Below are positions 15,065 through 24,118 of a stretch of 64,000 nucleotides of DNA, in pieces. The stretch lies in NCBI GenBank assembly GCA_017471505.1, contig JAFUTC010000007.1:62001-126000 (forward strand), given 5' to 3'. The stretch's first letter is position 1; every line of letters begins with the position of its first letter. The stretch comes from Alloprevotella sp. (GTDB taxonomy: Bacteria; Bacteroidota; Bacteroidia; Bacteroidales; Bacteroidaceae). The notes beneath the pieces are model-generated. The model searched no databases, had not been told where the DNA came from, and saw only the letters and a list, made by a program, of their open reading frames with translations. A program made the position numbers and the translations under genes.

Positions 15065-16312
15065 TTAGTAAAGATACTGTTCCATAGCCTTTGCTTCCTC
15101 GGCCATATTCAAATTGGTGTAAACCGTCTTCAAATCGGCTGCCCAGCGCTCGGGTTCGGAAGGAATCAAACCTTTAACTTTCTCAAGGTAAGGACGTGCC
15201 TTTTCGTAGTACGGACGTACCTGCTCGTTCATCACCTTCTCGTATTTTGCCTTACCGGCCGGCGTAACGGCGTAAGGCAGTTTGATGCGACCGTCATTGA
15301 CTTGTTCGGCCACGTCATTCATGTAGGTGTAACTGAGCTTGAGGTTCGACTCGATATCATTGGGGTCTATCTGCAGAGCAGCCTTGAAGTCGGCTTCGGC
15401 TTCTGCGTAGTTCTTCGGGTCGATATTCAGGTTCATGTATCCGCGTACATAGTGCGATGCAACAATATTGGGATAGCGTTCTACAAACTGGTTGGCAATC
15501 ACCATGGCGCTGCTCTTATCGCGATGCACTAACTCGTAGAGCATTTGCTGGCTCAAATCCTTGTTCTCGGTCTTTACGATGGCGTCTTCCAATACGTTGA
15601 AGTAAGCGACGGAGTCTTTTTTCTGTCCGGTGGCCTGCAGTAGCATCAGATACAAGTCACTTGTGCCCTTAGGATACTTGTCTAAAGCCAGGTTGGCCAT
15701 TTCAATCACCTTGTCCCAGTTCTTTGTCTGATAGTTAAGCAGTGCTATGTTGAAAAGGGCCTGATTGTAGTTATCCTTACCCTCGCCTTCGTAGTAATTC
15801 TGCGTTTCTTCGGGGCTGAAAACAGGATTTTTCGGCAGGTCGTAGTATTTTTCGAAGTACTTGGCCGCACCTTCGAGGTCGCCTCTCATACTTGCAAACT
15901 GGCCTGCATAATTGTAGAAGTCCATCATCTGCGAGATGTTCAACTTGTTCATAGCCTCAAATTCGCCCTTCTTACCTTTTTTGTCGGCGGCAAAGTCTGC
16001 TTCGTGGCTCTTCGTAAGGTATTCGAACGATTTGTCAAGCGCATCGCAGTAGAGAATTGTGTCAAACGGCTCCTGGTTGGCTGCTTTCGCCAATTCGGGC
16101 TGGAAAATGTTGATGTAGCATATTCCGATGTTACGATAGAGCTCTGCAAACTTCGTGGTCTTCGGATTCGTTTCCGCAGCCTTCAGCACATCGAGGGCTT
16201 TTTCCCATTTGCCCATGTGCATGGCCTCGTTGGCTTTTGTGATTGCACTGTTCTGTGCCGACATTGCAATGGCCGACACAATGAAAAGCGTTGTCAAAAA
16301 GATTTTTTTCAT
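15065..16312 (-). CDS. Exported TPR-repeat protein
   Basis: A 415-residue protein with a signal peptide (MKKIFLTTLFIVSAIAMSAQ) and tetratricopeptide repeats through most of its length, for example AITKANEAMHMGKWEKALDV, ALFNIALLNYQTKNWDKVIE and NYAEAEADFKAALQIDPNDI. It has no lipobox and no membrane span, so it should be periplasmic, where TPRs act as protein-protein scaffolds. Its start codon overlaps the gyrA stop codon (ATGA), implying translational coupling to gyrase. A TPR gene after gyrA is, as I recall, common in Bacteroidales, but its function is not established. Confidence 0.85.
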   Translation of the reverse strand: MKKIFLTTLFIVSAIAMSAQNSAITKANEAMHMGKWEKALDVLKAAETNPKTTKFAELYRNIGICYINIFQPELAKAANQEPFDTILYCDALDKSFEYLTKSHEADFAADKKGKKGEFEAMNKLNISQMMDFYNYAGQFASMRGDLEGAAKYFEKYYDLPKNPVFSPEETQNYYEGEGKDNYNQALFNIALLNYQTKNWDKVIEMANLALDKYPKGTSDLYLMLLQATGQKKDSVAYFNVLEDAIVKTENKDLSQQMLYELVHRDKSSAMVIANQFVERYPNIVASHYVRGYMNLNIDPKNYAEAEADFKAALQIDPNDIESNLKLSYTYMNDVAEQVNDGRIKLPYAVTPAGKAKYEKVMNEQVRPYYEKARPYLEKVKGLIPSEPERWAADLKTVYTNLNMAEEAKAMEQYLY

Positions 16313-18846
16313 AGTGATGTAATATTAAGATTCGTATTTTCGTTTAGTTCGATAGCGTTTTCGACCGTTTCGGTAGTTTCTACGTTCTCGTCATCGTCTG
16401 CAGTGGAAGACGGAACTTTGCAAACACTACTTATGACATCGTTTCGCTTAGAAAGATTAATCAGGGTAACACCTTGTGTGGCTCGTCCCATCACGCGGAC
16501 CTCAGATGTCTTCAGGCGGATGGCTATTCCGCTCTTGTTGATTATCATAAGGTCGTCGTTGTCGGTGACACATTTGATGGCATTAACATAGCCTGTCTTT
16601 TCGGTAATCTGCAATGTCTTGACGCCCTTACCGCCTCGGTTGGTTACGCGGTAGTCTTCTACGGCACTCTTCTTGCCGAAGCCTTTCTGACTGACAACCA
16701 TGATGGTTTCCGTATCGGGGTCGTTGACGCAAACCATTCCTACTACGGCATCTTCGTCGTTGTCGAGAGTTATACCGCGAACGCCGGTTGCAGCACGGCC
16801 CATGTCGCGCACTTTACTTTCGTGGAAGCGGATTGCACGGCCGCCGCGGTTGGCTATGATAAGTTCGTTGTCGCCGTTCGTAAGCACAGCGCTCACGACG
16901 CGGTCATCCGGACGGATGTTGATGGCTATGATACCGTTGGTTCTCGGACGTGAGTAGAGCGACAACGATGTTTTCTTCACGGTTCCCTTTTGCGTGCAGA
17001 ACACTACATAGTGGGAATTGCAGAATTCGGGGTCGTTGAGTTTCTTTACATAGAGGCATGCGTTGATGGCATCGTCGCTCTCGATGTTCAGCATATTTTG
17101 CACGGCACGGCCCTTAGAACTCTTGTTGCCTTCGGGCAGTTCGTAGGCTTTAAGCCAGTAGCACCGTCCTTTTGCAGTAAAGAACAGCATCGTGTCATGC
17201 ATCATGGCGGGATATATGTACTCAATAAAGTCGGTTTCGCGCGTATTTCCGCCCTTGCTACCTACTCCGCCGCGTGCCTGGGCACGGAATTCGGCCAGAG
17301 AAGTACGCTTGATGTAGCCGAGATGACTGATGGTGATGACGATTTCATCGTTGGCGTAGAAATCTTCGGGGTTGAATTCTTCGCTCGACAGTTTGATTTC
17401 AGTACGGCGCTCATCGCCATATTTTTCTTTAATCTCGCGAAGTTCATCCTTCATAATCTGTTTGCACAGCGTGTCGTCAGAAAGCACCCGGTTGTAGTAG
17501 TCGATGCGTTCCTCCAACTCCTGGTATTCGGCGTGGAGTTTGTCCTGCTGGATGTTTGTAAGTTGGGCCAGACGCATGTCTACAATGGCCTTGGCCTGAA
17601 TCTCGTCGAGACTGAAGCGCTGCATAAGGCTCTCGATGGCCTGCTGCGGTGTCTTGCTGGCGCGAATCAGGTGAACCACCTCGTCGATATTGTCCGATGC
17701 GATGATAAGTCCTTCGAGGATGTGGGCACGCTCGAGTGCTTTACGCAGGTCGTACTTGGTGCGACGGATTACTACGTCGTGACGGTGTTCCACAAAGGCT
17801 TGTATGCAATCGCGAAGGGTCAGCACCTTGGGACGTCCGTGGAGCAAACCGACGCAATTGACTGCAAAACTGCTTTGTAGGGCCGTCATCTTAAAGAGTT
17901 TGTTTAAGACGACATTGGCATTGGCATCGCGCTTGACATCAATGACTATGCGCAGTCCGTCGCGGTCGGATTCGTCGTTGATATTAGATATTCCTTCAAT
18001 TTTCTTTTCGTTGACCAGGTCGGCAATATATTTGATGAGTTCGGCCTTATTGACTCCGTAGGGAATCTCGTTGACCACGATGACGTCGTGCTCGGCCTCG
18101 TTTTCTATCTCGGTTTTTGCGCGGACAACTATGCGGCCCTTGCCGGTTTCATAAGCGCTCCGCACGCCTTGCATACCCATGATGTAGCCGCCGGTCGGGA
18201 AATCGGGAGCCTTGATATACTGCATGAGGCCCTCGGTATCGATTTCTGGATTGTCGATAAAGGCGATGGTTCCGTCAATCACTTCTCCGAGGTTGTGGGT
18301 GGGCACATTGGTGGCCATACCTACGGCAATGCCGCTTGCGCCATTGACCAGGAAGTTGGGAATGCGGGTCGGCAGGATGGTGGGTTCCTTGTGTCGGTCG
18401 TCGAAGTTATTGACCATGTCCACCGTCTCCTTGTCTATGTCCTGAAGCATGAGTTCTCCGAGGATGGACATACGCGCCTCGGTGTAACGCATAGCGGCCG
18501 GAGAGTCGCCATCCATCGAGCCGAAGTTTCCTTGGCCGTCCACGAGCGTATAGCGCAGGTTCCAGTCCTGTGCCATACGCACCAGGCCGCCGTAGATAGA
18601 ACTGTCGCCGTGCGGGTGGTACTTACCCATGACTTCACCTACGACGGTGGCGCTCTTGCGGTAGGCCTTGTCGTGCGTGAGTCCCATGTTCATCATTCCG
18701 AACAGGATGCGGCGCTGCACGGGCTTGAAGCCGTCGCGCACGTCAGGCAAGGCACGCGACACGATTACTGACATCGAATAGTCGATATAGGAAGTCTTCA
18801 TTTCCTTTTCAATATCGACCTTTATAATACGATCTTGATCAATCAT
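16309..18846 (-). CDS. gyrA: DNA gyrase subunit A
   Basis: An 845-residue GyrA, the DNA-cleaving subunit of gyrase, which adds negative supercoils with GyrB. The N-terminus SYIDYSMSVIVSRALPDVRD is classic. The quinolone region reads HPHGDSSIYGGLVRMAQ with Ser at the position equivalent to E. coli Ser83 and Gly at that of Asp87. The active-site tyrosine lies in MRYTEARMSILG. The C-terminal beta-pinwheel has the GyrA box NRGGKGVKT, which separates it from ParC. The acidic tail (STADDDENVETTETVENAIE) is extra. It overlaps the TPR gene by 4 bp downstream. A TACCTTTG promoter element lies 48 bp upstream, abutting a palindrome array. Confidence 0.97.
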   Translation of the reverse strand: MIDQDRIIKVDIEKEMKTSYIDYSMSVIVSRALPDVRDGFKPVQRRILFGMMNMGLTHDKAYRKSATVVGEVMGKYHPHGDSSIYGGLVRMAQDWNLRYTLVDGQGNFGSMDGDSPAAMRYTEARMSILGELMLQDIDKETVDMVNNFDDRHKEPTILPTRIPNFLVNGASGIAVGMATNVPTHNLGEVIDGTIAFIDNPEIDTEGLMQYIKAPDFPTGGYIMGMQGVRSAYETGKGRIVVRAKTEIENEAEHDVIVVNEIPYGVNKAELIKYIADLVNEKKIEGISNINDESDRDGLRIVIDVKRDANANVVLNKLFKMTALQSSFAVNCVGLLHGRPKVLTLRDCIQAFVEHRHDVVIRRTKYDLRKALERAHILEGLIIASDNIDEVVHLIRASKTPQQAIESLMQRFSLDEIQAKAIVDMRLAQLTNIQQDKLHAEYQELEERIDYYNRVLSDDTLCKQIMKDELREIKEKYGDERRTEIKLSSEEFNPEDFYANDEIVITISHLGYIKRTSLAEFRAQARGGVGSKGGNTRETDFIEYIYPAMMHDTMLFFTAKGRCYWLKAYELPEGNKSSKGRAVQNMLNIESDDAINACLYVKKLNDPEFCNSHYVVFCTQKGTVKKTSLSLYSRPRTNGIIAINIRPDDRVVSAVLTNGDNELIIANRGGRAIRFHESKVRDMGRAATGVRGITLDNDEDAVVGMVCVNDPDTETIMVVSQKGFGKKSAVEDYRVTNRGGKGVKTLQITEKTGYVNAIKCVTDNDDLMIINKSGIAIRLKTSEVRVMGRATQGVTLINLSKRNDVISSVCKVPSSTADDDENVETTETVENAIELNENTNLNITSL

Positions 18847-18894
18847 TAAATTGGGGTTTTATTATTGAATTATGAGTTGCTGTTATAAACCTTA

Positions 18895-18902
18895 CAAAGG
18901 TA
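18895..18902 (-). promoter_or_regulatory. -7 element of the gyrA promoter
   Basis: Reads TACCTTTG on the minus strand, matching TAnnTTTG, 48 bp upstream of the gyrA start. The expected -33 position lies inside the first units of the palindrome array, where the sequence is TTCA or TCAA rather than TTTG. Confidence 0.55.
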
Positions 18903-18904
18903 CA

Positions 18905-19005
18905 AATTCCATAATGAAATTTTGAAATTGTATAATGGAATTTTCAAATTGTATTATGCAATTTTTCGATTTCATAATGCAATTTTCGCAAGCCATAATT
19001 GAATT
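18905..19005. repeat. Phased palindrome array, AATT family (array 3)
   Basis: Five 17-bp units start at 18905, 18926, 18947, 18968 and 18989, exactly 21 bp apart. They include AATTCCATAATGAAATT, AATTGTATAATGGAATT and AATTGTATTATGCAATT, and the last unit is the most degenerate. The array lies between the glk-operon terminator and the gyrA -7 element and covers the likely -33 site. Together with these two features it accounts for the 318-bp gap. Confidence 0.9.
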
Positions 19006-19103
19006 TAAGGGCATTTTAAGACTCTCTGGTCGTTTTTGCTATGCCCTACCGATGTTTATCGGTGCGAGCGGGTCGCCTGCCAAGGATGCAAATTTGGCGC
19101 ATA

Positions 19104-19137
19104 AAGAAAGAGAGGAAAAACCGCGGTCTCTCCTCTC
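19104..19137 (-). terminator. Terminator of the galactose/ROK operon
   Basis: GAGAGGA (19110-19116) pairs with TCCTCTC (19131-19137) around a loop containing CCGCGG. On the minus strand it is followed by CTTTCTTTAT, 27 bp beyond the ROK kinase stop. Confidence 0.75.
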
Positions 19138-19163
19138 CTGTCATTAGTCGGTCGGACGACTTG

Positions 19164-20132
19164 CTATTCCCATCCGAGGGCAGATGCGCCGAGCACGGCT
19201 GCTTCACTGCCGTCGAGAGCCGAAACGAGTAGTTTGGCCTTTCCTTTGAATGTGAACAGACTGTTTTCGTCGAAGGCTTCTTGTATGGGGTCCATAATCC
19301 AATGGCCGGCCTTGGTGAGTCCGCCAAAGAAGATGAATGCTTCGGGTGCGCTGAACAATGCAAAGTTTGCACAGGCGGCGCCCAATATGCGTCCCGTATA
19401 GTCGAAAATGTCCTTGGCAACCTGCTCTCCGGCTTCGGCTGCCTTGTAGACGTCGAAACTGGTGATTTCCTCGGGGTTAAGTTCGCGCAACTGACTGGGG
19501 GCATTGGTCTTCTCGAGCATCAGACGGGCCGTGCGTGCCACACCAGTAGCCGAGCAGTAGGTTTCGAGGCAGCCCTTGCGTCCGCAACCGCAGTCGCGTG
19601 CTTCGGCACTGCGGTCGACGATGGCGTGTCCGAGTTCTCCGGCGAAACCATCGCTGCCGTAAACGACATTGCCGTCCACTACGATGCCGCTACCTACGCC
19701 CGTGCCCAGAGTAATCATTACGAAGTTACGCATACCGCGGGCTGCGCCGTAAGTCATTTCGCCCAAAGCGGCTGCATTGGCATCGTTGGTTACACGAGCG
19801 GGGATTCCGAGCTCATCCGAGAAGAGTTTGGCGATGGGCACGTTGCCCTTCCAAAGCAGATTGGGTGCGTATTCGATATTACCGCTGTAGAAGTTGCCGT
19901 TAGGGGCTCCTATGCCCATACCCTTGATGACTTCGATGCCGCCTACTTCCTCTATTGCAGGACGAAGGGCTTCGACGCCGGCTTTCACATAGTCGTTGAC
20001 ATCGGGATAGGCTCGCGTGCTGATGGCCGTCTTGTATTCGACGATACCACGCTGGTTAACCAGTCCGAACACGGAGTTTGTGCCGCCCATGTCAAGACCA
20101 ATGGCATATTTCTTTTCTTTTTCTTCAGCCAT
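19164..20132 (-). CDS. ROK family sugar kinase (glucokinase-type)
   Basis: A 322-residue ROK kinase that phosphorylates glucose or an amino sugar with ATP. The N-terminal phosphate loop is GLDMGGTNSVFGLVN. The active-site region has GELGHAIVD (about 166-174) and the ROK zinc motif CGCGRKGCLETYCSATG (about 182-198). It is the last gene of the gal operon, 46 bp after galK. Glucose is a likely substrate because galactose disaccharides also release glucose. In Bacteroides a ROK kinase (RokA) phosphorylates GlcNAc made from sialic acid, so this enzyme may also serve the sialate pathway in this window. Substrate cannot be decided from sequence. Confidence 0.9.
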   Translation of the reverse strand: MAEEKEKKYAIGLDMGGTNSVFGLVNQRGIVEYKTAISTRAYPDVNDYVKAGVEALRPAIEEVGGIEVIKGMGIGAPNGNFYSGNIEYAPNLLWKGNVPIAKLFSDELGIPARVTNDANAAALGEMTYGAARGMRNFVMITLGTGVGSGIVVDGNVVYGSDGFAGELGHAIVDRSAEARDCGCGRKGCLETYCSATGVARTARLMLEKTNAPSQLRELNPEEITSFDVYKAAEAGEQVAKDIFDYTGRILGAACANFALFSAPEAFIFFGGLTKAGHWIMDPIQEAFDENSLFTFKGKAKLLVSALDGSEAAVLGASALGWE

Positions 20133-20178
20133 AATTGTGGTGTTTTTCTAATAATTAAATATGAGTGGAAAAAAGATG

Positions 20179-21339
20179 TTAGCAAAGTTTTCTGGCACCG
20201 TCGCCGATGACCACGTCAATAATCACTGGTTTCTTGCCATACTTGGCCTCAAACTTCTCAGTAACCACATTCTTGAAGTTGTTAACCAATTCGTCGGCAA
20301 TAAGGTTGATTGTGCAGCCACCAAAGCCGCCGCCCATGATACGACTGCCGGTCACACCCTCTTCCTTGGCAATTTCGTTGAGGAAGTCGAGTTCTTCGCA
20401 ACTTACTTCGTACTCCTGCGACAGACCATAGTGCGTCTCGTACATCATCTTACCGACGGTTTCGTAATCACCCTTCTCGAGCGCATCGCACACGTTCAGC
20501 ACGCGAACAACTTCACCAATCACATAGTGAGCACGCTTGTATTCATCGGGAGTAATCTCGTTGCGAACTTCTTCAAGCATTTCGTAGTTGGCATCACGGA
20601 GCGACTTGACCTCGGGATGGTTCTTAGCGATGACCTCAGCCACATGTTCGCACTGAAGACGGCGCTCGTTGTAGGGAGAACCCTTCAGTTCGTGCTTCAC
20701 ACAACTGTTCACCAGCACAAGCTGGTAGCCTTCCGGATTCCAAGGGAAGTAGGCAATTTCGCCATTACGGCAATCCATGCGCATAAGGTGGCCTGCCTTA
20801 CCCAGACAAGAGATAGCCTGGTCCATGATACCGCAGTTCACGCCGATGTACTTGTGCTCGGTGCGTTGGCCTACCTTAGCCAGTTCCATGCGCTCTATTT
20901 TGTTTTCGCCGAACAGGTCGTTCAAGGCGAAAGCATAAGTGCTTTCAAGTGCAGCACTGCTCGACATGCCTGCGCCAAGGGGAACGTCGCCGGCAAATGC
21001 GGTGTTGAAACCTTCAACAGGCACTCCCAGCGCCATCATCTCGCGGCATACGCCAAAGATATAACGCGCCCAAGTGGCTTTAGGACCGTTTTCGTCGTCC
21101 AAAAGGAACTCTACATAGTCTTTAAGGTCGATGCTGTAGGCACGAACCTTGCGCGTGCCGTTAGGACGAAGTTCGGCAATCATACCCTGCTCCACTGCAC
21201 CGGGAAATACAAAGCCATTGTTGTAGTCCGTATGCTCACCAATCAGGTTGATACGGCCCGGTGCTGAATAGATGTTTCCTGTTTCTCCGTCGAAGTGCTT
21301 AATGAATCGACTGCGTACGTCTTCTATTGTTAGTTTCAT
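20179..21339 (-). CDS. galK: Galactokinase
   Basis: A 386-residue GHMP kinase that converts galactose to galactose 1-phosphate, the entry step of the Leloir pathway. The three family motifs are clear: the galactokinase signature GRINLIGEHTDYNNGFVFPG (about 28-47), the ATP loop PLGAGMSSSAALE (about 117-129), and GGGFGGCTINLI near residue 340. Length is normal. It lies 26 bp after the MFS permease gene and before the ROK kinase. No galT or galE is in the operon, so the later steps must be encoded elsewhere. Confidence 0.97.
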   Translation of the reverse strand: MKLTIEDVRSRFIKHFDGETGNIYSAPGRINLIGEHTDYNNGFVFPGAVEQGMIAELRPNGTRKVRAYSIDLKDYVEFLLDDENGPKATWARYIFGVCREMMALGVPVEGFNTAFAGDVPLGAGMSSSAALESTYAFALNDLFGENKIERMELAKVGQRTEHKYIGVNCGIMDQAISCLGKAGHLMRMDCRNGEIAYFPWNPEGYQLVLVNSCVKHELKGSPYNERRLQCEHVAEVIAKNHPEVKSLRDANYEMLEEVRNEITPDEYKRAHYVIGEVVRVLNVCDALEKGDYETVGKMMYETHYGLSQEYEVSCEELDFLNEIAKEEGVTGSRIMGGGFGGCTINLIADELVNNFKNVVTEKFEAKYGKKPVIIDVVIGDGARKLC

Positions 21340-21365
21340 ATCTGTATGCGTGTTTTATAGGATTC

Positions 21366-22640
21366 TTAGTTGTTTTCTTTCTTCGATACGCGGCTGCCAA
21401 CCAATGCGTAGAATAAAATGTAGGCAGCACAGAACACTACAACCCAGTAGCTGGTCATGTAGTCGGTCAAGTCGGCCACGTAGCCTTGCAGAGCCACCAT
21501 TACGGCACAGCCGAACACCATTGTCATAAAGATGCCGGATGCGATTGCCGTGTATTTGCCGAGTCCCTCTACAGCCATGTTGAAAATGCCTCCCCACATG
21601 ACGCTCGTGCATAGGCCGACGAGGATAAAGGCAAAGATTCCGACGGGAACCTCCGTCCAAATAACGCTCAGGTTTGCCCAATCGATTCCGGGAACATTAA
21701 CCGTGACGTCTGCAGGTGCGTACATTCCGAAAAGAACAAGGATAAGTGCCAGCGTGGCTACGACAGTGATCTGCGTGCGGGAACTAACCTTGCCGCCGAT
21801 ACTGCCGCCGATGAAACGGCCTACGAGCATGAGCAGCCAGTATACCGCAACAATCAGTCCGACTATGCTGCCGTCCATTCCCTCACCCGTAAGATACTGC
21901 AGGATATAGGTGGGAGTTCCTACCTCAAGACCCATGTACAGGAAGATAGCGATGACGCCAAGCACAAAGTGGCGATATTTCATGGCGCCTTTGATGAGCG
22001 ACAGGTCGACAGGTGCCTGTTCCGGCTCTTCTATCTTGGTGAACAGGATGACTACGAAGGCAACCACGAAGATAGCCAGGGCAATCATCAAGGCAGGGGT
22101 TGCATCGGCAATCTTAGCCTTGGTGGCGTCGCCGATAAGGGCACCCATGATGATGTACACAGCAACGGCTGCTGCGCTATTGAAAACGCCGCCGATCTGT
22201 ATGAGCTGGTTGCCTTTGTTTCCGCCGCCGCCGAGGAGGTTAAGCATCGGGTTTACCACGGTATTGAGAATGCACATTGTCAAGCCGCAAGTGAATGCGC
22301 CGATAAGGTAAACGCCGAATACGAGTCCCAGATTGTTCTCGGCATCAAGCGTACCGCTATACCACTGTATGAGAATGCCCAGACAGCCTATGAACAGGCC
22401 GATAAGTGCCGTCTTCTTGTAGCCGACCTTTGAGATGAGCATTCCGGCGGGTATACCCATAATCAGGTAGGCTATGAAGTTGCCGTAGTTACCTAATTGG
22501 GAAAGAACATTGGATATTTCACCCGGCTGGTTCTTAATGATGGTTGCCATCGGCGAACAAAGGTTCGTCACGAAGGCAATCATGGCGAAGAGCGCTATCA
22601 TAACGATAATTGCTCCCCATTGTTTCTTTTGTTGTGACAT
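21366..22640 (-). CDS. MFS sugar permease, glucose/galactose type
   Basis: A 424-residue major facilitator protein with about 12 membrane segments. N-terminal features are IVMIALFAMIAFVTNLCSPM and the loop YLIMGIPAGMLISKVGYKKT, which carries the cytoplasmic G-x-K-x-G-Y-K-K-T pattern of the FucP/GluP subgroup. It probably imports galactose or glucose with protons or sodium across the inner membrane. It is the second gene of the operon between the aldose epimerase and galK, which points to galactose. In Bacteroides the same three genes occur in the same order, from memory. Confidence 0.9.
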   Translation of the reverse strand: MSQQKKQWGAIIVMIALFAMIAFVTNLCSPMATIIKNQPGEISNVLSQLGNYGNFIAYLIMGIPAGMLISKVGYKKTALIGLFIGCLGILIQWYSGTLDAENNLGLVFGVYLIGAFTCGLTMCILNTVVNPMLNLLGGGGNKGNQLIQIGGVFNSAAAVAVYIIMGALIGDATKAKIADATPALMIALAIFVVAFVVILFTKIEEPEQAPVDLSLIKGAMKYRHFVLGVIAIFLYMGLEVGTPTYILQYLTGEGMDGSIVGLIVAVYWLLMLVGRFIGGSIGGKVSSRTQITVVATLALILVLFGMYAPADVTVNVPGIDWANLSVIWTEVPVGIFAFILVGLCTSVMWGGIFNMAVEGLGKYTAIASGIFMTMVFGCAVMVALQGYVADLTDYMTSYWVVVFCAAYILFYALVGSRVSKKENN

Positions 22641-22674
22641 AATGTTGGTTTGTATTAGTTATTTTGTTTTGTTA

Positions 22675-23757
22675 TTAGTCTTCTATGCCAAACTTGTAGA
22701 TTGTTTTCTGCGAATAGACTTGACCTGGCTTCAATACGACGCTTGGAAAGTAGGGATGGTTGGGACTATCGGGGAAGTGCTGTGCTTCAAAGCACAATGC
22801 GCTGCGACGCGGGAAGGTGGCGCCGTTTTGTCCCTTGTATCCGTCGGCCCAGTTGTCGCTGTAGAACTGAAGTCCGGGTTCTGTGGTGTAAACCTCCATA
22901 GTGCGGCCGCTTTCGGGTTCCCAAATCTTGGCGGCAAAGGAGAGTTCGCCCACTTCGCGCTTGTTGAGCACGTAGCAGTGGTCGTAGCCGGCTCCGTGCT
23001 TTATCTGCTCGTTGTCGGCATCTATGCGCTCTCCCACCTCATGGGGTTCGCGGAAATCGAAGGGCGTACCTTCCACTTTGAGTATCTCGCCGGTGGGGAT
23101 GCTGGTTTCGTCTATCGGCAGATAGAAGTCGGCATTGATTTGACACTTCACGTTCATTGCCGAGGGAGTCGGGTTGGCTATGCCGGCAAGTGAGAAGAAT
23201 CCGTGCGAAGTCATATTGACGATGGTGCGCTTATTGGTGCGTCCCTTGTAGTCAATGACTAATTCGTCGTCGTCCGTAAGCGTGTACATCACGACCATCT
23301 CCAGTTCGCCAGGAAATCCTTCCTGATAGTAGGCCGAAACATAGCGCAGGATGAGCGTGTTATCGTTCAGTTGCTCGGGTTCCCACACGCGGGCATGGAA
23401 ACCGGTCGGACCACCGTGGAGATGGTTCGGGCCGTTGTTAATAGCCAACTTGTATTCTTTTCCATTAAGCACGAAGGTGCCTTTGGCTATGCGGTTGCCG
23501 TAGCGGCCTACGAGGGTGGACAGGAACGGTTCGGGACTGTTCACGCAGTCGTCGATGTTGTCGTGGCCCTGTATGACGTTGGCATAGTTGCCATTGCGGT
23601 CGGGCACCATAATAGAAACAATGGAGCCGCCATAGTTCGTAATGGCGACTTCCATACCGTTATTGTTCGTCAGGAAAAAGAGGTCGACGTCTTTTCCTTG
23701 TACTTTCTTCTGAAAATCCTGGGCTTTCAAGCCGCTCTTGTTTTGTGTTTCTTCCAT
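22675..23757 (-). CDS. galM: Aldose 1-epimerase (galactose mutarotase)
   Basis: A 360-residue galactose mutarotase that interconverts beta- and alpha-galactose so galactokinase can act. Marks are GRYGNRIAKGTF (about 85-96), NGPNHLHGGPTGFH with the first catalytic His, SHGFFSLAG with the second, GYDHCYVLN, and GLQFYSDNWADG near residue 300. A longer reading adds 32 residues with no family likeness, so I start at 23757 (MEETQNKSG). No signal peptide is seen, so it is cytoplasmic. It is the first gene of the galM-MFS-galK-ROK operon. Confidence 0.95.
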   Translation of the reverse strand: MEETQNKSGLKAQDFQKKVQGKDVDLFFLTNNNGMEVAITNYGGSIVSIMVPDRNGNYANVIQGHDNIDDCVNSPEPFLSTLVGRYGNRIAKGTFVLNGKEYKLAINNGPNHLHGGPTGFHARVWEPEQLNDNTLILRYVSAYYQEGFPGELEMVVMYTLTDDDELVIDYKGRTNKRTIVNMTSHGFFSLAGIANPTPSAMNVKCQINADFYLPIDETSIPTGEILKVEGTPFDFREPHEVGERIDADNEQIKHGAGYDHCYVLNKREVGELSFAAKIWEPESGRTMEVYTTEPGLQFYSDNWADGYKGQNGATFPRRSALCFEAQHFPDSPNHPYFPSVVLKPGQVYSQKTIYKFGIED

Positions 23758-23812
23758 AAATAATGAAATAAAGAGTGGGTTATATTTGGCTTGCTTATAG
23801 CAAAGCGGTTTA

Positions 23813-23820
23813 CAAATATA
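23813..23820 (-). promoter_or_regulatory. Putative -7 element of the galactose operon promoter
   Basis: Reads TATATTTG on the minus strand, 55 bp upstream of the galM start. A TTTG lies 16 bp upstream (23840-23837), closer than the usual 19 bp. Confidence 0.5.
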
Positions 23821-23921
23821 AGATTTTATGATTTTGCAAAGCAGAGTTTCCAATATTTTTTTTCATAATTCTCGAATAAAGTCCGGCTATCGGACGGGCG
23901 GTCTGCTGCTTTCCTTCGTGA

Positions 23922-24022
23922 AATCGGATTATGGAATAAAAAAATCACATAATGCAATTCTGAAATTCCATAATGCAATTCTCAGATTGTATAATGCAAT
24001 TTTTTGATTGTATTATGCAATT
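23922..24022. repeat. Phased palindrome array, AATT family (array 4)
   Basis: Five units start at 23922, 23943, 23964, 23985 and 24006, exactly 21 bp apart. The best are AATTCCATAATGCAATT (23964) and GATTGTATAATGCAATT (23985); the first is the most degenerate. The array lies in the 361-bp gap between the lpxA-like terminator and the gal operon promoter, about 100 bp upstream of the latter. Apart from these elements the gap shows nothing. Confidence 0.9.
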
Positions 24023-24056
24023 CCAGGGTTTGCCTATGTGGCTGGTTTACTGTATA

Positions 24057-24092
24057 ATAAAAACGGACGGCCTCATATTGGGACCGCCCGTT
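24057..24092 (-). terminator. Terminator of the efflux/lpxA-like operon
   Basis: AACGGaCGG (24062-24070) pairs with CCGcCCGTT (24084-24092) with one mismatch. The minus strand then runs into a T run, about 27 bp after the lpxA-like stop. Confidence 0.75.
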
Positions 24093-24118
24093 CGTGCATG
24101 GTTACAGTTGAATGTAGT

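Noticed and set aside
16309-18846. Topoisomerase IV subunit A (ParC) instead of GyrA
   Set aside because: The C-terminal GyrA box NRGGKGVK and full pinwheel are present, which ParC lacks.
16309-18846. Quinolone-resistance change in GyrA (Gly at the Asp87-equivalent position)
   Set aside because: Bacteroidota differ naturally from E. coli in this loop and the key Ser is kept, so resistance cannot be claimed.
18935-19147. Short open frames over the palindrome arrays (also at 23973-24206, 9223-9711, 30871-31101, 46699-46992)
   Set aside because: They consist of repeated heptads from the 21-bp period plus random sequence, run into terminators or neighbouring genes, and have no family likeness.
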